Below, piece by piece: positions 46,858 through 58,907 of a stretch of DNA of 64,000 bases. Numbering within the stretch: the stretch's first letter is position 1; every line of letters begins with the position of its first letter. The stretch covers positions 2,604,001 through 2,668,000 of the forward strand of contig JABRWF010000004.1 in assembly GCA_018343915.1 (NCBI GenBank), read 5' to 3'. The notes under the pieces are model-generated. The model worked only from the letters and a program-made list of their open reading frames with translations, was not told the origin of the DNA and made no database searches. Source of the stretch: Agroathelia rolfsii. Lineage: Eukaryota; Basidiomycota; Agaricomycetes; Amylocorticiales; Amylocorticiaceae. The position numbers were made by a program, and so were the translations under genes.

Positions 46858-49055
46858 ATGGATGCTCTAGAAGAGAATCCCTTCAATGCTGAGACCGCTG
46901 AAGCACCCCCCTCTCCTCCTCATATCGCACCTGAACCATCATCACCAGAATGGGTATCTGAATCTATGCCTGAGACTGTAACCGCCCCATCGACATCTGC
47001 TGTACCGACGTCACCACCGCCTGCTGTTGGATCACGTATGCCGCAAATGCTGCATAAGAGCGACTTCTGTTGTCAACGAGACCAATGGCTTCACTCTGGG
47101 GAAAATGTTGAGATTCTTGTACGCTCTTTATCACTATCATGTTTGGAACTAGGACTCAAGTTTCTGTGCAAAGATTGTCGATGCTCAGAAGACGTCCGTT
47201 AATGCTACGTCTCCCTACATCGCCTATGTGATCAGAGCTGGAGTAAGTAATACAATCATCGTCCCACACGTTTCTAATGTTCGTGCCAGACAGCAGAGGC
47301 CCGCCACAGATACTCAGAGTTTGAAGGCTTACGTGAAGGACTCGCGAAGCTGTATCCCACACTCATAATCCCGCCCATTCCATCAAAGCAAACGATTGGT
47401 GATTATGCCGTAAAACAAGCCAAGGCCAAAGAAGACGCGGCAATGATCGCGCAACGCAAGCGCATGCTACAGTCTTTCTTAAATCGAGTGGCTAGACACC
47501 CCATCTTGTCAAACGACCATGTTTTCCACCGTTTCATAGATGGACAAGTGTCTTGGGTGGGTGATGGGCCACAATTACCATGGTTTAGCGGCCTTGTTAC
47601 TCATTCTTTGAACACAGACTGAACTACTTCACTCACCACCACTTTCGCTTCTCCCAAAGAATATACTCAAAGCGCCTTCACATAACCCTACCGATCAGGA
47701 CGCGTCACCAGCCTATCAAGCTCTGCCTAACCCGTCACCAGCCCATCCATTACGAAGGCCAGATAAGCGCTTTCAAGACTCGGAGGTATTCACAAACAAG
47801 TTTGCGAATCATGTCAGCGGGCCCATGGAGAAAGTAACCAGACGGGTCATCAAACGATGGTCCGACCACGCTCAGGATCATGCAGATCTCGGCGCTGCTC
47901 TCAACGGCTTCAGTCTTAACGAGTCCGGGCCGCTGTCTAGTGCAATCGAAAAAACTGGTCAAGCAGTTGACGCTACCTATATGTCTACCACGCAGCTTGT
48001 ACGTCCGCTTATGAACTTTTGCAAGAACTTGACCTAACGCTAATGTTATGATTGGTTAGCTACAAGAGTTGGAGCAGAATTGGGCGGAACCGCTGCATGA
48101 ATACAGTCAATTTGCGTCTATAATCAAGAAATTGCTTGCTTATCGCCATCAGAAGCATGTCCAATATGAAATGACCCAAGATTCCCTTGAGGCTAAAAAA
48201 GATTCTCTCGAAGATCTTGAAAAGAGCGAGCGGGAGGCAAATCGGCTGGAACAGGCACTAAGTCGGGGTCGCGTCCCCGGTCCTTCCATTGTGAGGCGGC
48301 AGGCAGGGGAAGTCGAGGCAGCAACGACGACGGCGACGGATGGCGAGGGTACGACTGGCGGTGAGGAGGCAATGAGCGGCGGTGAAGGTACGGCCGGCGA
48401 TGAAGAGGAAGAAGAAGAAGTGCCGTCACCATCGGCGTATCTTCCGCCACACCCCGGTCCAAGGCCCCCCTCCACCAGACGCCGTGCCCCTGGATCTGGC
48501 CTGCTCAGTGCGTTAAGTTATACGTTGCATGGCATGATGGATGTGGATCCTGAGACTGCGCGGAGAAACTCTATCACAAAGACAAGGGAGACGATATCTC
48601 AAGTATGCTTTTTAAGCTCAAAGTTTTCCATCTCCATGACACTAACTATGAATTCATTGCAGCTCGAAGATGCTTTACACCTATCAGCTCAAGACCTCAA
48701 GTATTCAAGCTCTACGATCCAAGCGGACTTGGATAGATTCCAACGGCAAAAAGTCGCTGATATAAGAGAGATGGTTATCTCCATGGCCAAGAGTCATCGT
48801 GACTGGTGTCAAAAGGTAATAGTCTCTTTCCTATCCTTTTGTTCACAGTTGTGCATCAACTATCACGTGACTTATTTACGTATTTCGATCCGTTCATTCA
48901 TTCAGAATCTGGAGGCCTGGCAAGAGGCAAAGAAAGAGATTGATGCGATCCCTGATCATCCAAACAAAATGCCTGAGTCAGAGAATTCCAATGCGGTGGA
49001 CTTGGGTCCGTCAAGAAAGAGGGGAGACTCGGTGGCCACGGTCAATGGTTCCTAA
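46858..49055 (+). CDS. SNX41: PX-BAR sorting nexin, Snx41/Atg20 type
   Basis: Endosomal sorting nexin that works with Snx4 in retrieval from endosomes and in selective autophagy. Exons 46858-47118, 47174-47242, 47290-47556, 47618-47998, 48060-48602, 48663-48815 and 48906-49055 encode 607 residues. The N-terminal 70 residues are Pro/Ser-rich. The PX domain shows QWLHSGENVEILIVDAQKTS, RHRYSEFEGLREGLAKLYP and IIPPIPSKQTIGDYAVKQ, then RKRMLQSFLNRVARHPIL. The C-terminal half is helical (NWAEPLHEYSQFASIIKKLL; LEDLEKSEREANRLEQAL), consistent with a BAR domain. It is interrupted by a Gly/Glu/Thr-rich insert at about 385-440. An in-frame ATG 18 bases upstream is a possible alternative start. Confidence 0.9.
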
Positions 49056-51063
49056 TCTCGGAGACGGGAGATATACTATCGTAATGATGACGTTGTGATG
49101 AACATTCGGATTTGCTGAACGAAATAACTTAGTTATACTTTAACGACTCTTTCTCTTGGATGTTGTCCTTGCTTCTTGAACCATAATTGGGCTGTTTGAA
49201 ATTCCTCCACCGCGCTACTGGGCATGCACTACAGAACTTAAAGCCACCGTGAACTGTAAGCAACAAACCTTCTGGTAGAAGTTCTGTCGGAACGTAACGC
49301 ATATAATGTGGCTGATTGGATTGTATTTGCGCTCAAAAATACCTGTATATATGATACTTACGAATACGATCCTTAAAATATCACTCAGCTTTTTGTTCTA
49401 TCCTCCACCAATCAAAAGGGAAAATAACCGGCTGCGGTCTGTTCTGAAGGACCTCCCTTCCCGTTCGGTCTGGAGTATTAGCGCTATTAGCAGCAGATCG
49501 GTGTCAATTCGTACTCTGTTGGTGTCAGGGCCACTCCTGAGCGTTAAGCATTATATCAGCTTTGTGAGAATAGAAGTGAGTATAGTTCATACGATGGAGC
49601 CTATTTACTTTGCTGGCGGGCGGCGTTCCGACATTTAAACGGTGGGCCAGTCACGATCAGGTTCAGTTGATTGATCTCTATGAGGAGCTTTGGAAGTTTG
49701 GAGTGATACTGTTCACTGCTTATTTAATTCAATAGCCAAGATTTATGAATAGCCCCATATATATATATATCATTCATCTCTTATTGTCTTTCACCCGCCG
49801 CTACTAGAAGACATGATCATGTCCAAGTCAATTGTTAAATTGAGCGCACGAGCTCGCCCAAACTGTCAATGCGGAGATCCGGATAAGAGTCTCCGGCGGG
49901 CAAGTATATACAGATACGAAGTAAATATTGAGTTGTATATATGAGTATATGCCATTGGAATATTCTGTAAACAGTCGTAGTCCAGACGCGCATCTTGTGA
50001 TCTTCACTCTCCAGCTTGCTAATCGTATTAGGATTCGTCTCGTTCGGCCGCACGTTTGCAATACTCCTAAAAAGGCTGCTCTTCTTGTCCTATTCTGATA
50101 AAGATCCAGGGGTCTTCGGATAAACCCATGAAGAAATGTTCTCAGAGATATTATACTATATTAAGTCCATGAGGCCTCAACCTCCCTCAAATTATGGCGT
50201 TAATGCATCTGAAACCTGTCTGGGGCAATGAATGCCGTCGAAATATGTCGTGGTGCTTTGGATATCACCATATGTTACTCAGGGGGCGTTCATAGCGCTC
50301 ATCACTTGAGGCGAGTGGTAGTAATTTTAGGCCTTGGCACAGAGAAATACGGCTGGCTCAAGTGAATTCAGATATATCACGTCCTCGGTTAGAGGAGCGC
50401 TCGTTATCATGGTATTAATTGGAGGGATATGGATATTGACACCGATCGCGAGAGGATAGGAAGCTGGCATGGGTCAATCAAAACACGAGTTTTCAAGCAG
50501 GCAGCCTAAGATGCGATGCGGTTGGTGGAGTATGCGAGAGACAAAATATGCGCTGTTCTTTTTTACTTTGCCTCATCTCACGCGCTTGTAAAGAAAAAAA
50601 AAGCGTATACTTTCTCTTAAACCGTTCATGCATTTAGGCGACGAAGATGATAGATAGAGAATCGAGTCTATAGCGGCATAATGATGATCATGGAGAACAA
50701 AATCCCTATCCAAACGTCATTACCAGTATGCCAATCTGTATATGCAAAATGGTAATTGTTCCCGCGGTTGAAGCGGGTAAAAACTCGTGGTATGTATGCG
50801 TTTCGCCGCCGCGGCGATGTTATAATATAGTCTACGGCGTATAACCTTTCTGGTTTGTGATATAGTAAGGTTTCTGAGCGATTGAAACGGAACGATGTAT
50901 GGACTGATGAGGCCGAGCAGGAACAGAACAGATACAAAAGACAATAAGGATGGGGTGCTTCTCATGTCGACCGGGTGCGATGACCGGTATGGCAAGCGGT
51001 GTAATGAAAGAAAGAAAAAACTGAGTGGTCCAGGTTGTCCAGAAGGAATTTTATGATATTGAA
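49056..51063. other. 2.0 kb without a supported gene
   Basis: Between convergent SNX41 and TPR genes. A leftward open frame at about 49828-50061 is the longest plausible coding remnant but matches nothing I know. An (AT)n stretch lies near 49755-49771. Confidence 0.45.
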
Positions 51064-52305
51064 TCATGAGCTGGAGGCACCGCCAGATGTCTTAGCCTTT
51101 TGAGCAAGTATTTTGGCGCTAACCTGCATCGATGCGTGAGAAAGATGGTGGGAGACGTCTGTACTATAGTTTATTGATTACGTACATTGCGGATATGCAT
51201 ACTGGCTCGATGAACACCGTTAGCCTCACTTCGCTTGTAGTGTTCAAGGGCTTCCTCTAGCCTACCAGCTGATCCAACCGTCAGCCGACATCGCCAATCA
51301 TGAGAATAATAATAATAATAATAATCCTTACTGGCTTCAAGAACGGCGGCGAGATTGAATGCAATTTCCGGATCATCCGGCGACAGTGAGGAAGCAATAC
51401 TGCAAATCCAACATTAATCTATAGGATAACTTGCACTAGCTAACAGCTAGTGGAGAAGAGGAGTCGTATTTACCTCAAATGATGGAGTGCTAAATCCGGT
51501 CGTGGAACAGGGGAAATGATATATGCACTCGCAAGATCTATGAACGAAGCGTTGATATAGGTCATGCGGCTCGAGGCAAATGGTTATACTGACTCGTATG
51601 CGCATCAGGACTGGCAGGCTGAAGAGCAATAGACTCTTTCCAAGCATTGATAGCTTCGTCAAACTCCTCTGCACAGCCATAAGGGAACAGCACCAAGACC
51701 GATATGAGACAAAAAAACACACTGAGATGGTAATGGGTGACGCCAAGGTTGAATAGAGAGCTGGCGTTTCGCTTTATTTCCACGCTTCTTTGATAGAGGG
51801 CCTTTGCGGCCTCAACATCGCCCTCTTCGAGTTTCTGTGTGCCCTGTTCGAGACATTGTGCAGCCTCGGCCTCAGCAGGATCAGCTGCGGTGGAATGCGG
51901 AGTGACAGAGGTAGCCCAGCCTGTTTGAGAAATGAATACATAGGAGTCACGGCTGCAGATGATGTGTTTCACGAACGTCTGCTAATTGTCTGTACGTTTC
52001 CAGAGACTACCCTAGTCAGAGAAGAAGCCTGCGACCTAGTTGCTGGAAAGAGGCCATGTGCAATGTGCTGTGTGCTGCTAGTCTGATGAATGCCCCGTAG
52101 CTGACCAAAGACACGGCAAGGGGTCCTCCCAGTAGTCGCAGAGTGTGAGCGCGTCAAAAACAGTCTCAAGGATGCGTGCATTGTCGTCAGTGCTACCGAT
52201 ATTAGCTGTTGCCCCAGGCGCGTATGGCCGTCGGAGACGGAAGTGTGGCGTAAGTGGCCGTGACCGCGAAAAAAACTTCCGGCAGAGGCGGCCAGTGCTT
52301 TCCAA
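51064..52305 (-). CDS. Small TPR-repeat protein, probably mitochondrial
   Basis: Seven exons (52113-52305, 51723-51920, 51594-51668, 51474-51537, 51332-51399, 51186-51268, 51064-51123) encode 246 residues. The N-terminus (MESTGRLCRKFFSRSRPLTP) is basic and acid-free, suggesting a mitochondrial presequence. The body consists of TPR-like helix pairs: AAQCLEQGTQKLEEGDVEAA, NASSLFNLGVTHYHLKEFDE and AINAWKESIALQPASPDAHT. DDPEIAFNLAAVLEATGRLE and EALEHYKRSEANGVHRAS follow. I cannot assign it to a named family; a scaffold or assembly role is only inferred. The first intron is long (192 bases) and its donor GTCTTT is weak, so the exon 1 border is uncertain. Head-to-head with TIM23, 99 bases between starts. 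Confidence 0.7.
51302..51325. repeat. (AAT)n microsatellite in a TPR-gene intron
   Basis: About seven AAT units inside the intron between exons ending at 51332 and beginning at 51268. Confidence 0.9.
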
Positions 52306-52404
52306 GGCCTTCTCTCTGCTCTCCCTCTTGGTGTTCGACCTTGGTTACCCTTACACTTACAGTAGCACTCCTCTAGTTGTAATTTCTTTCTCTATTTCTT
52401 CGCC
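52306..52404. promoter_or_regulatory. 99-base divergent promoter of TPR gene and TIM23
   Basis: The two start codons are only 99 bases apart. The TIM23 side is CT-rich, typical of fungal start regions. If both starts are right, the genes must share core promoter sequence. Confidence 0.5.
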
Positions 52405-53335
52405 ATGTCCAACCCAGGTGCCCCCTCCACGTCCCAGGACCCCACTGCGTACCTACAGTCTGCCAGCTTTTCCCAGAGGGATGGCACTGGCGTTTCTCCC
52501 GCAGACGCAGTAACTGCCTCTGACCTACTCATGGGTGCCTACGACCCCGCAAAGCTGCACCCCATGGCAGATCTCGGAGACAAACTAGATTATCTGCTTC
52601 TTGAGGACGACAAAACAAGCGACCTGCCCGGTTCGGGGACGGCCATGCCGTCTCGTGGATGGAGTGACGACCTCTGTTATGGAACGGGCACTATGTATCT
52701 CGGTGGTATGTATGCCCAGTTTTACCTCATTTCTGCCTGAGCTTCGGTGGCTTCGGCTCCTTTTTTTGTGGACGTGAAAGACGTGTCGTTCTTATCGCGA
52801 ATCGCATCCACGGCACTCTTCCGTCCTCTTATTGTTCTCCCATATCACCTGCTGATGAGCCGTCTACTAGGGTTGACACTTGGTGGCCTATGGGGTGTCA
52901 GAGAGGGGGCCCGCAGACCTCTGGCCGTCACAAACACACGCCTCAGGATCAACAGTATCCTCAACTCTGTGACTCGGAGGGGCACTTTCATTGGAAACTC
53001 GGCTGGTGTCCTAGGTCGGGACCTTTTTTGTTTCCCTGACATCTTAGGCTTGATGCTTATTACCTATGTTCTCCACAGCCCTCATCTACAATGGAATTAA
53101 TTCTTCTATAGATGCAGCCCGCGGCAAGCATGACATTTATGGCAGTATGACCGCTGGTGCCCTCACCGGGGCTGTGTTTAAGTCAACAGGTATGTGTCCT
53201 TGGCTCGTTTTTGAATTGAGCACGACCTCATGGTGCAACCTGTTCTCTCCAGCCGGTGTGAGACCAGCATTAGTTGCAGGGACATTTGTCTCAGGTTTGG
53301 CTGGGATTTGGAGTTTGTTAAAGACTACCGTATGA
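52405..53335 (+). CDS. TIM23: Mitochondrial inner-membrane translocase subunit Tim23
   Basis: Central subunit of the TIM23 complex, which imports presequence-bearing proteins through the inner membrane. Exons 52405-52705, 52871-53014, 53079-53189 and 53253-53335 encode 212 residues, close to yeast Tim23 (222). The N-terminal 90 residues are hydrophilic and face the intermembrane space. The membrane part begins YGTGTMYLGG and contains the family signature LGGLWGVREGARRPL, the NSILNSVTRRGTFIGNSAG block and IYNGINSSIDAARGKHD. It ends in GSMTAGALTGAVFKS and RPALVAGTFVSGLAGIW. Glycine spacing in the helices is preserved. All introns are short GT-AG. Confidence 0.95.
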
Positions 53336-53756
53336 TATACCCTGTTTATTTTGAGTCAATCTAATACATCATCACCATTCTTGCGATTTCTATCTCGTCT
53401 GCATCATTGGCTCCAAGCCTGCAGGGTTCTGCGAAGTCCGGTCTGATTCCAAGACAGAAAGAAAAAAAAAAAAAAAACTTACTGCGTTAAGATCTTCTCG
53501 GAATCTCAGAACCCTTTAGATTGCCGTGATATCTTCCGCCACCGTTTCTCCCTGACTGACCCTTTAGCGCACTGTAGCCCTCCTATAAATGAGCTTACAT
53601 GCATCTGACAAGATACATCTCTCCCATTGCTTCCCCTACCATCCCACCCCCCCGGTGCTCAGCAGTCGTGCCGATATGTTAGTGCTGGTCCCATTGGCTG
53701 AAAGCCCATCGTCCCCCAGCTATAATGTCCACAAGAAGCACCGAAGGTGGTGGGGT
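53336..53756. other. Region between TIM23 and the velvet gene
   Basis: TIM23 3' region with a 17-base A-run near 53463, then sequence that could encode an N-terminal extension of the velvet protein if an upstream ATG (53589 or 53673) is used. Confidence 0.45.
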
Positions 53757-55226
53757 ATGGCGCCTCAGATATTACGGACGACTCCAGCCTTGGAAAGTCT
53801 CCATCAATCCAAAGCGCGGCGCTTCCTTAAAAGGGTATGCTAAAATATCTCCTCATTTCACCGCCTACCCCGCAATTTTTTATTCTTCGTTTCTTGTTCT
53901 TTGTTCCGACTAACACCCTTGAAATGATTCCCCTAGCGCTGCAGACGGCACATATCACTGCATGACCTGAACAAGCAACTGGGAGACATCTGGGCAAAAA
54001 ACCAAAGCGGAACTTATTGCACCCGCAGTACACGAGGGAGATGCCGTATCTCGATCATCATTCTGAGCTCTGGCGCGCCACCTCCATCGTATCCCTTTAG
54101 CTTTTCCTCAAATGCCAGCCCGCTCGCCGGCCGCGGCCCGGGTATGCTAGCACCCAGCCGGCCTTCGTCCACATTGGGCTATCATCCCAGTCATGTCAAT
54201 CAGCCACAGACTAGAGTTCAATCGTTTAATAACGGCCAGTCAAGGCATGTGCCGGACATATCGCTCCTGCTGCTCTAAACTGAATCATGCTAAAACTTCA
54301 ATGGGCCTTCGATTATTTGATTTTTCACCCTGCTGAAAAAAAGAACGTACCATCTGCACATTGTCCAGCAGCCGTCGATAGGCGCAGAATTCGGCAATGC
54401 CCTCCTCTCGCGCCTCCCCATTGCCCCGCCGCTAATCGTGCAAGTCATCGTCCGGGACACGTACGGCCAAACTGTTCTCCCGTAAGCAATAATATTTCAA
54501 TTTTTTTTGCCAAAATATTGCCTTTGGTGCTCCTAAACTGACGTAAGGTATATAGAGACACAGAGCTACCATTTCTGATTGGTAAGGGTCATTAGTACAT
54601 TCTCGGCTATATTACCGTAGAGGCGCAGTGGTTGATGATGATATTCTTAGGCCATCTTTCGCTTTTTTCTGCCGATGGAAGGCCACTCGACATGGACTCT
54701 GCCCCTGGCGATGGCCGTCCTGCTCGACGACTACTCAACGGAAACTTAGTCTCATCTGCTATGCGACTGCGTGATTTGCAGGGCCGTCAGGGTGTATTCC
54801 TAGTCTATCCAGATGTGTCCATTCGGTATCGTGGCCATTATTCACTAGGAGTGACCCTCATGCGCATTTCAGGGTACGTATGGCATTTCCCTACATCATC
54901 GCGCTTGTTTAGTTGCCGAGCTATTATGATGATAGGAATATTGATTTTCTTTTTCTGTTTTCCAGAGCTGAGACTTCCCTGAATGCCGTCGTTGCGAACA
55001 TAGTTCCATCTTTGGCTGAAACACGTACTCTGCCTTTCGAGATTGTGCCCCATCAGAATTATGTGGCTCCCGGTTAGTATCGCTCATTCTTCCTCCATTT
55101 TTCCGTTGTTATTGTTGACCATCCATGACTAATGGGGAAATGTATACAGGTCTGACGAGACTGACACAGTCTTTTGCACGACAGGGCGCCCCAATGTATA
55201 CTTCGAACAATGTGGGACCATACTAG
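53757..55226 (+). CDS. Velvet-domain regulatory protein
   Basis: Fungal transcription regulator of the velvet family (VosA/VelB/VelC/VeA), which controls development and secondary metabolism by DNA binding as dimers. Exons 53757-53834, 53937-54244, 54344-54481, 54556-54581, 54651-54873, 54966-55072 and 55150-55226 give 318 residues. The velvet domain starts at RTYHLHIVQQPSIGAEFGN, continues with PPLIVQVIVRD, then TELPFLI, HLSLFSADGRPLD and LLNGNLVSSAMRLRDLQGRQ. It closes with GVFLVYPDVSIRYRGHYSLG and LPFEIVPHQNYVAPGLTRLT. Intron 2 needs a GC donor (CAAG then GCATGT). The first exon and start are uncertain because the N-terminal region is disordered; in-frame ATGs exist upstream at 53589 and 53673. 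The exact family member cannot be decided by eye. Confidence 0.8.
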
Positions 55227-57991
55227 GATTTCTTTTGGTTCCGGTTGCTTCTAATTCTATCAATCACACAAATACTGGCTCCCACAGCGCTACTAACGCT
55301 CCGATCATGAATCATCACAGCACAAGCGCCTCCTTCAAGCTCCTGCTTGTACTAACCGCCGATCATATTACCCTAAAGCCTCCGCCCACTCAGATTATTC
55401 TATGTTTTGTTTTTCGGTTTCTTGACTAGTTATTTCATTTCGTTTACGCCAGTCTTCATGTTTTTGGTAATACTACAGGTTCACAACTTTCGATTTTCGT
55501 AGCTTGCGCTATTTCAATTTTTCTTTTGTTTTCCTAATTTCCTAATTTTCTTTTGGTCTCATTATCTCGCGGTTGTCCTTGCGCTATTGTTACGTTCTCA
55601 TGATACTACCTCCACGATCTATTATGCGCCTACCACGTCCTTCTTCATCTCCCTCTTTCCCTATGGTAACCCTCTCTTTCCTCTCTTCCCCAAATCACAC
55701 GCACAACCCCGCACCTTTGCCGACGACGTCTGCAGTGATTGGACAGTCATGTATTCAAACTTTGTAGAAAGAAAGTAAGGCAAAAAAAAAAAAAAAAAAA
55801 CATTAACCTTCTTTTTGTCATATTCCTTCGATCTGCACGTCATGGCAATGTTACAGGAAGAACACCCATCCGAGCGACGAGGTCATGCACCAGACCCTGC
55901 CCTTGTTTTGCTATTGCTAACGCCACTCTTACCAAAAGCCTTGAGGACATCACCGCGGTGGACACGTCAACAGCGTCCGCCCTCCCCCTCATTCCTTCTC
56001 AGGCTCTCACACCTATTCCCATACGTCATTGTTCGATTCGTGCGTCAAAATTGGGTGCTGTTGCTTATAATAGAGCCCGACGATGCTCCCTCATTTATCC
56101 TTCTTCTTGCGGAGTCACAGCCCATTAAAAGAAGAATCATATAACAATGTGACTGGCGATTAAAAAAAACAGGTGTCGGCGTAACTCCCGGAGGCAATTA
56201 TTTTTCGAATGTTGATTTACACGTTCCTACTATATATGCGCTTTTTGATTAGTGCTATTATTTAAGTTGTTATTATTCTGGGAGACATAACCTGTCCTGC
56301 TGTCAATGGGTATCCACTGTCCCGTGGCAAGTTAATCAACTGATAAGATGAGATGATTACTTAATTGTTGTGTCCTCTATCCCTTTGGTGATAGGCATAT
56401 ATCGCTTTTTCCTTTTTGTTTTTGCTCGCATGTCCGTACTCACGTGCACTATGCCCGTCATCCATATACAGGCATATCTTGATTGCCAAGCGTCCGACAC
56501 CGATGTTAGTCACGATGACATTGTCAAGAAGAGATAATCAATGCACCACCGCCCCCGGTGAAATCATGCCGCTTGCGCAGCACTCTTGCTCGCAGACGCA
56601 TAATACTAGTAGCGCAGGCCATATCTACACGGAGATCATCATTGCCGCCGAAGAGAAGAATTAAGTAATGTAATTGTATTGTGGTGCCCTTTGGGGAGGG
56701 ATGCAGGCACATGCGTTTACTTCTATCCGTTGCGTATGTAGCAATTCGTGATCGTCGAGTCAGGGAATTGCAAGGCGATCGAGACAGTTTGACGCAGATC
56801 AGGGAGGAAGCTAACAAGTAATGGTCAACGAATATAGTCAACGAGCTAGAAGGCGTTGGATTGAACTTTATGGAAAGCAAAAGTGTGTTACCCCACATAT
56901 GCTAGTCCGTCATCAGGCCATCACGCGGGTGATTTGAAGCCAAGTGTCGGCGGTTGAGCGGATGGAGTGAAAGGTGAGCGCCAGAGAGTATTCAGTCATA
57001 ACTCCTGGGCTCCAGCCAGACACCATCAGCATAGTGTTATCGTCCTCACTATTATCTCACAAACGAATGTGTAAAAACCAGCTGCACTCACGTACAGCAA
57101 GTAGGGTCGCATTCAACAGTACACAGGACGTGACCGCGATAGCCAAGGAGACGTACGGACAATCGGCCGATTGGTTGACTTGGAACTGCCAGATGATGAA
57201 CACGGAATGTATTCATGATCAAATGTGTCTCCAGATGTGAAGATCAAAAAAGGGGCTGAGTTGCTGGAGCTCCGACAGCCAATATAAAAGCAGGCTAGGT
57301 GATGCAGTCTCCTTCTGCGGCGTCAGCAGCAACTGTTGTTGATCGCTTCTGACCGTCGCCATGCGCTGATTTTTACTGAGCAACATACGATTACCCCCTC
57401 TGTATTCAGGACGACGTCCATGCCTCGGAGATCGTAGACAATGCTGCAATTATATCACAGTACCTCGAGAGTAACACATGTTCCACAATCTGGGCACTGG
57501 CAAGTGAAAATAAGGCATGATCATCATTAGTAAGGTGATTATCATGCCTGAGGCATGCCACTCTGTTGAGGCACTCAGGTCGACACTGCCTGAAAGGGCT
57601 ATGCGCGCCCCATATCTGTTAGGCACCAACTATTATCTGGGTGTTGGACTTGTTGGGATAGAAACAAGGAGATAGGCCCACGGCCAGCCTTTTCGCGAGT
57701 GGTGCGAAAAAATAGAATAGGTTAGAGGCGGTGTAGCTACTTGTACCCTAGCAGGTAGTGCAGTGCTAAGAGCGATGCTAAGAGAGTGGCCTATGCGTGG
57801 TGTGGCAGTTCCGTCTACTGCGCCGTGGTCGGCACGTGCTTCTAAGCGGAGGCCGTGAGGCCGAAGAGAGCTGAGCTCCGATAAATATTGCACTGACGCC
57901 ACTCCGCTTTTGACCTCTCCTGCCCCACCGCTTGCTGAATTTTGTCCTTGTCAACACAACCTCTCGCACATTCGTATACGAATCCATCATC
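55227..57991. other. 2.8 kb without a supported gene
   Basis: A rightward open stretch at about 55502-55918, with a possible donor at 55776 and acceptor at 55856, could be a small gene but has no recognisable family. A 19-base A-run lies at 55782-55800. The rest shows only short frames. Confidence 0.4.
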
Positions 57992-58482
57992 ATGTCCAAC
58001 CGCGACTACTATAACGGAGGTCAACAGCAATACTACCCTCCCCAAGGTTGCCCCTAATCAACTTGCTCACTGCTTAAAACATTTCTTTTGACGATATTTT
58101 TGCATTGAACGCTGCAGGTCCTCCTCCAGGGCAGGGTGGTTATTATCCTCAGCAGCCTCAGCAAGCTTACCAGGGTGGCTATGGTGGCCCTCCCCAGCAA
58201 TATGGATACCAGCCGCAACCGCAACCACAACCCGTCTATGTGTAAGGAATCATGCCATTTTTTTTTCATAACCGGAAATTAAGACATTGCCGATTGTGTT
58301 TACAGGCAACAACAGCCACAGAAGGACAGTGGTGGTGGATGCATGGCTTGCTTGGCTGGTGCATGTTTGTGCTGCTGCGCCGAGGGTTAGTCTTTTTTTC
58401 TTTCTCTCACGTTATTTCAATTATATGTCTCGTTTCTCACGTGTTTCTTTAAACAGAGCTCTGTTGCGATTGCCTCCTGTAA
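57992..58482 (+). CDS. CYSTM-type cysteine-rich membrane mini-protein
   Basis: Small protein of the cysteine-rich transmembrane module class, found across eukaryotes in stress-tolerance proteins and anchored to membranes through its palmitoylatable, hydrophobic cysteine cluster. Four exons (57992-58046, 58118-58241, 58306-58385, 58457-58482) encode 94 residues. The N-terminal 65 residues are Gln/Pro/Tyr/Gly-rich (YYNGGQQQYYPPQGPPPGQG; QQAYQGGYGG). The C-terminus contains GGGCMACLAGACLCCCAE and ELCCDCLL: nine cysteines in the last 27 residues, the diagnostic pattern. All junctions are GT-AG with correct phase. No exon is long enough to be found as a single open frame. The biological role here is inferred from the module only. 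Confidence 0.88.
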
Positions 58483-58907
58483 ATAATTTCACGGTTATAC
58501 ATCATCACTTCTTTTTCCCTACTTGATCCCACTTTTCCCTTCCTATTTACGTCGCCCTATGCTTCACGCTACCTTCCATAACAGGGACATGGTCAATTCT
58601 TTGCTTGAAATGCGATTTTGTCCTATTTTGTACTATGTATATTTTCAAGACGTCACTACTTTAATACCTCATGTTAAAATTCACGATATTCCGTTGGATC
58701 CTATATTGACTGAAGATTGGTGTAACAAACACGCCGAAAAGGACGTATGAAGACGTATGAGCGACGTGCGATTGCAGGAGCGAATGGGAGCCGGGGGAAT
58801 GTGTGATGGGTCGGAATCGGGACGACCCGCTTCAAGGTCACGGTGTTACCGCCAGTCACTTGTCGTTTATTTCCCTCTCGACTTTCTTTCCACTCTCAAC
58901 TTGTAAA
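58483..58907. other. Region between the CYSTM gene and CYT1
   Basis: 3' region of the mini-protein gene followed by the CYT1 promoter; both genes run rightward. No other gene seen. Confidence 0.5.

Noticed and set aside
49828..50061. Leftward open frame with RPNETNPNTISKLESEDHKM and PDLRIDSLGELVRSI
   Set aside because: Looks protein-like but is isolated, lacks flanking exons in phase and matches no family I know; a pseudogene remnant is possible.
55502..55918. Possible two-exon small gene (donor 55776, acceptor 55856)
   Set aside because: Phase is compatible and the frame is open, but composition is T-rich, no ATG gives a convincing start and no family is recognised.
56524..56898. 124-residue leftward open frame
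   Set aside because: No signature, no supporting start context and atypical composition compared with genes in this window.
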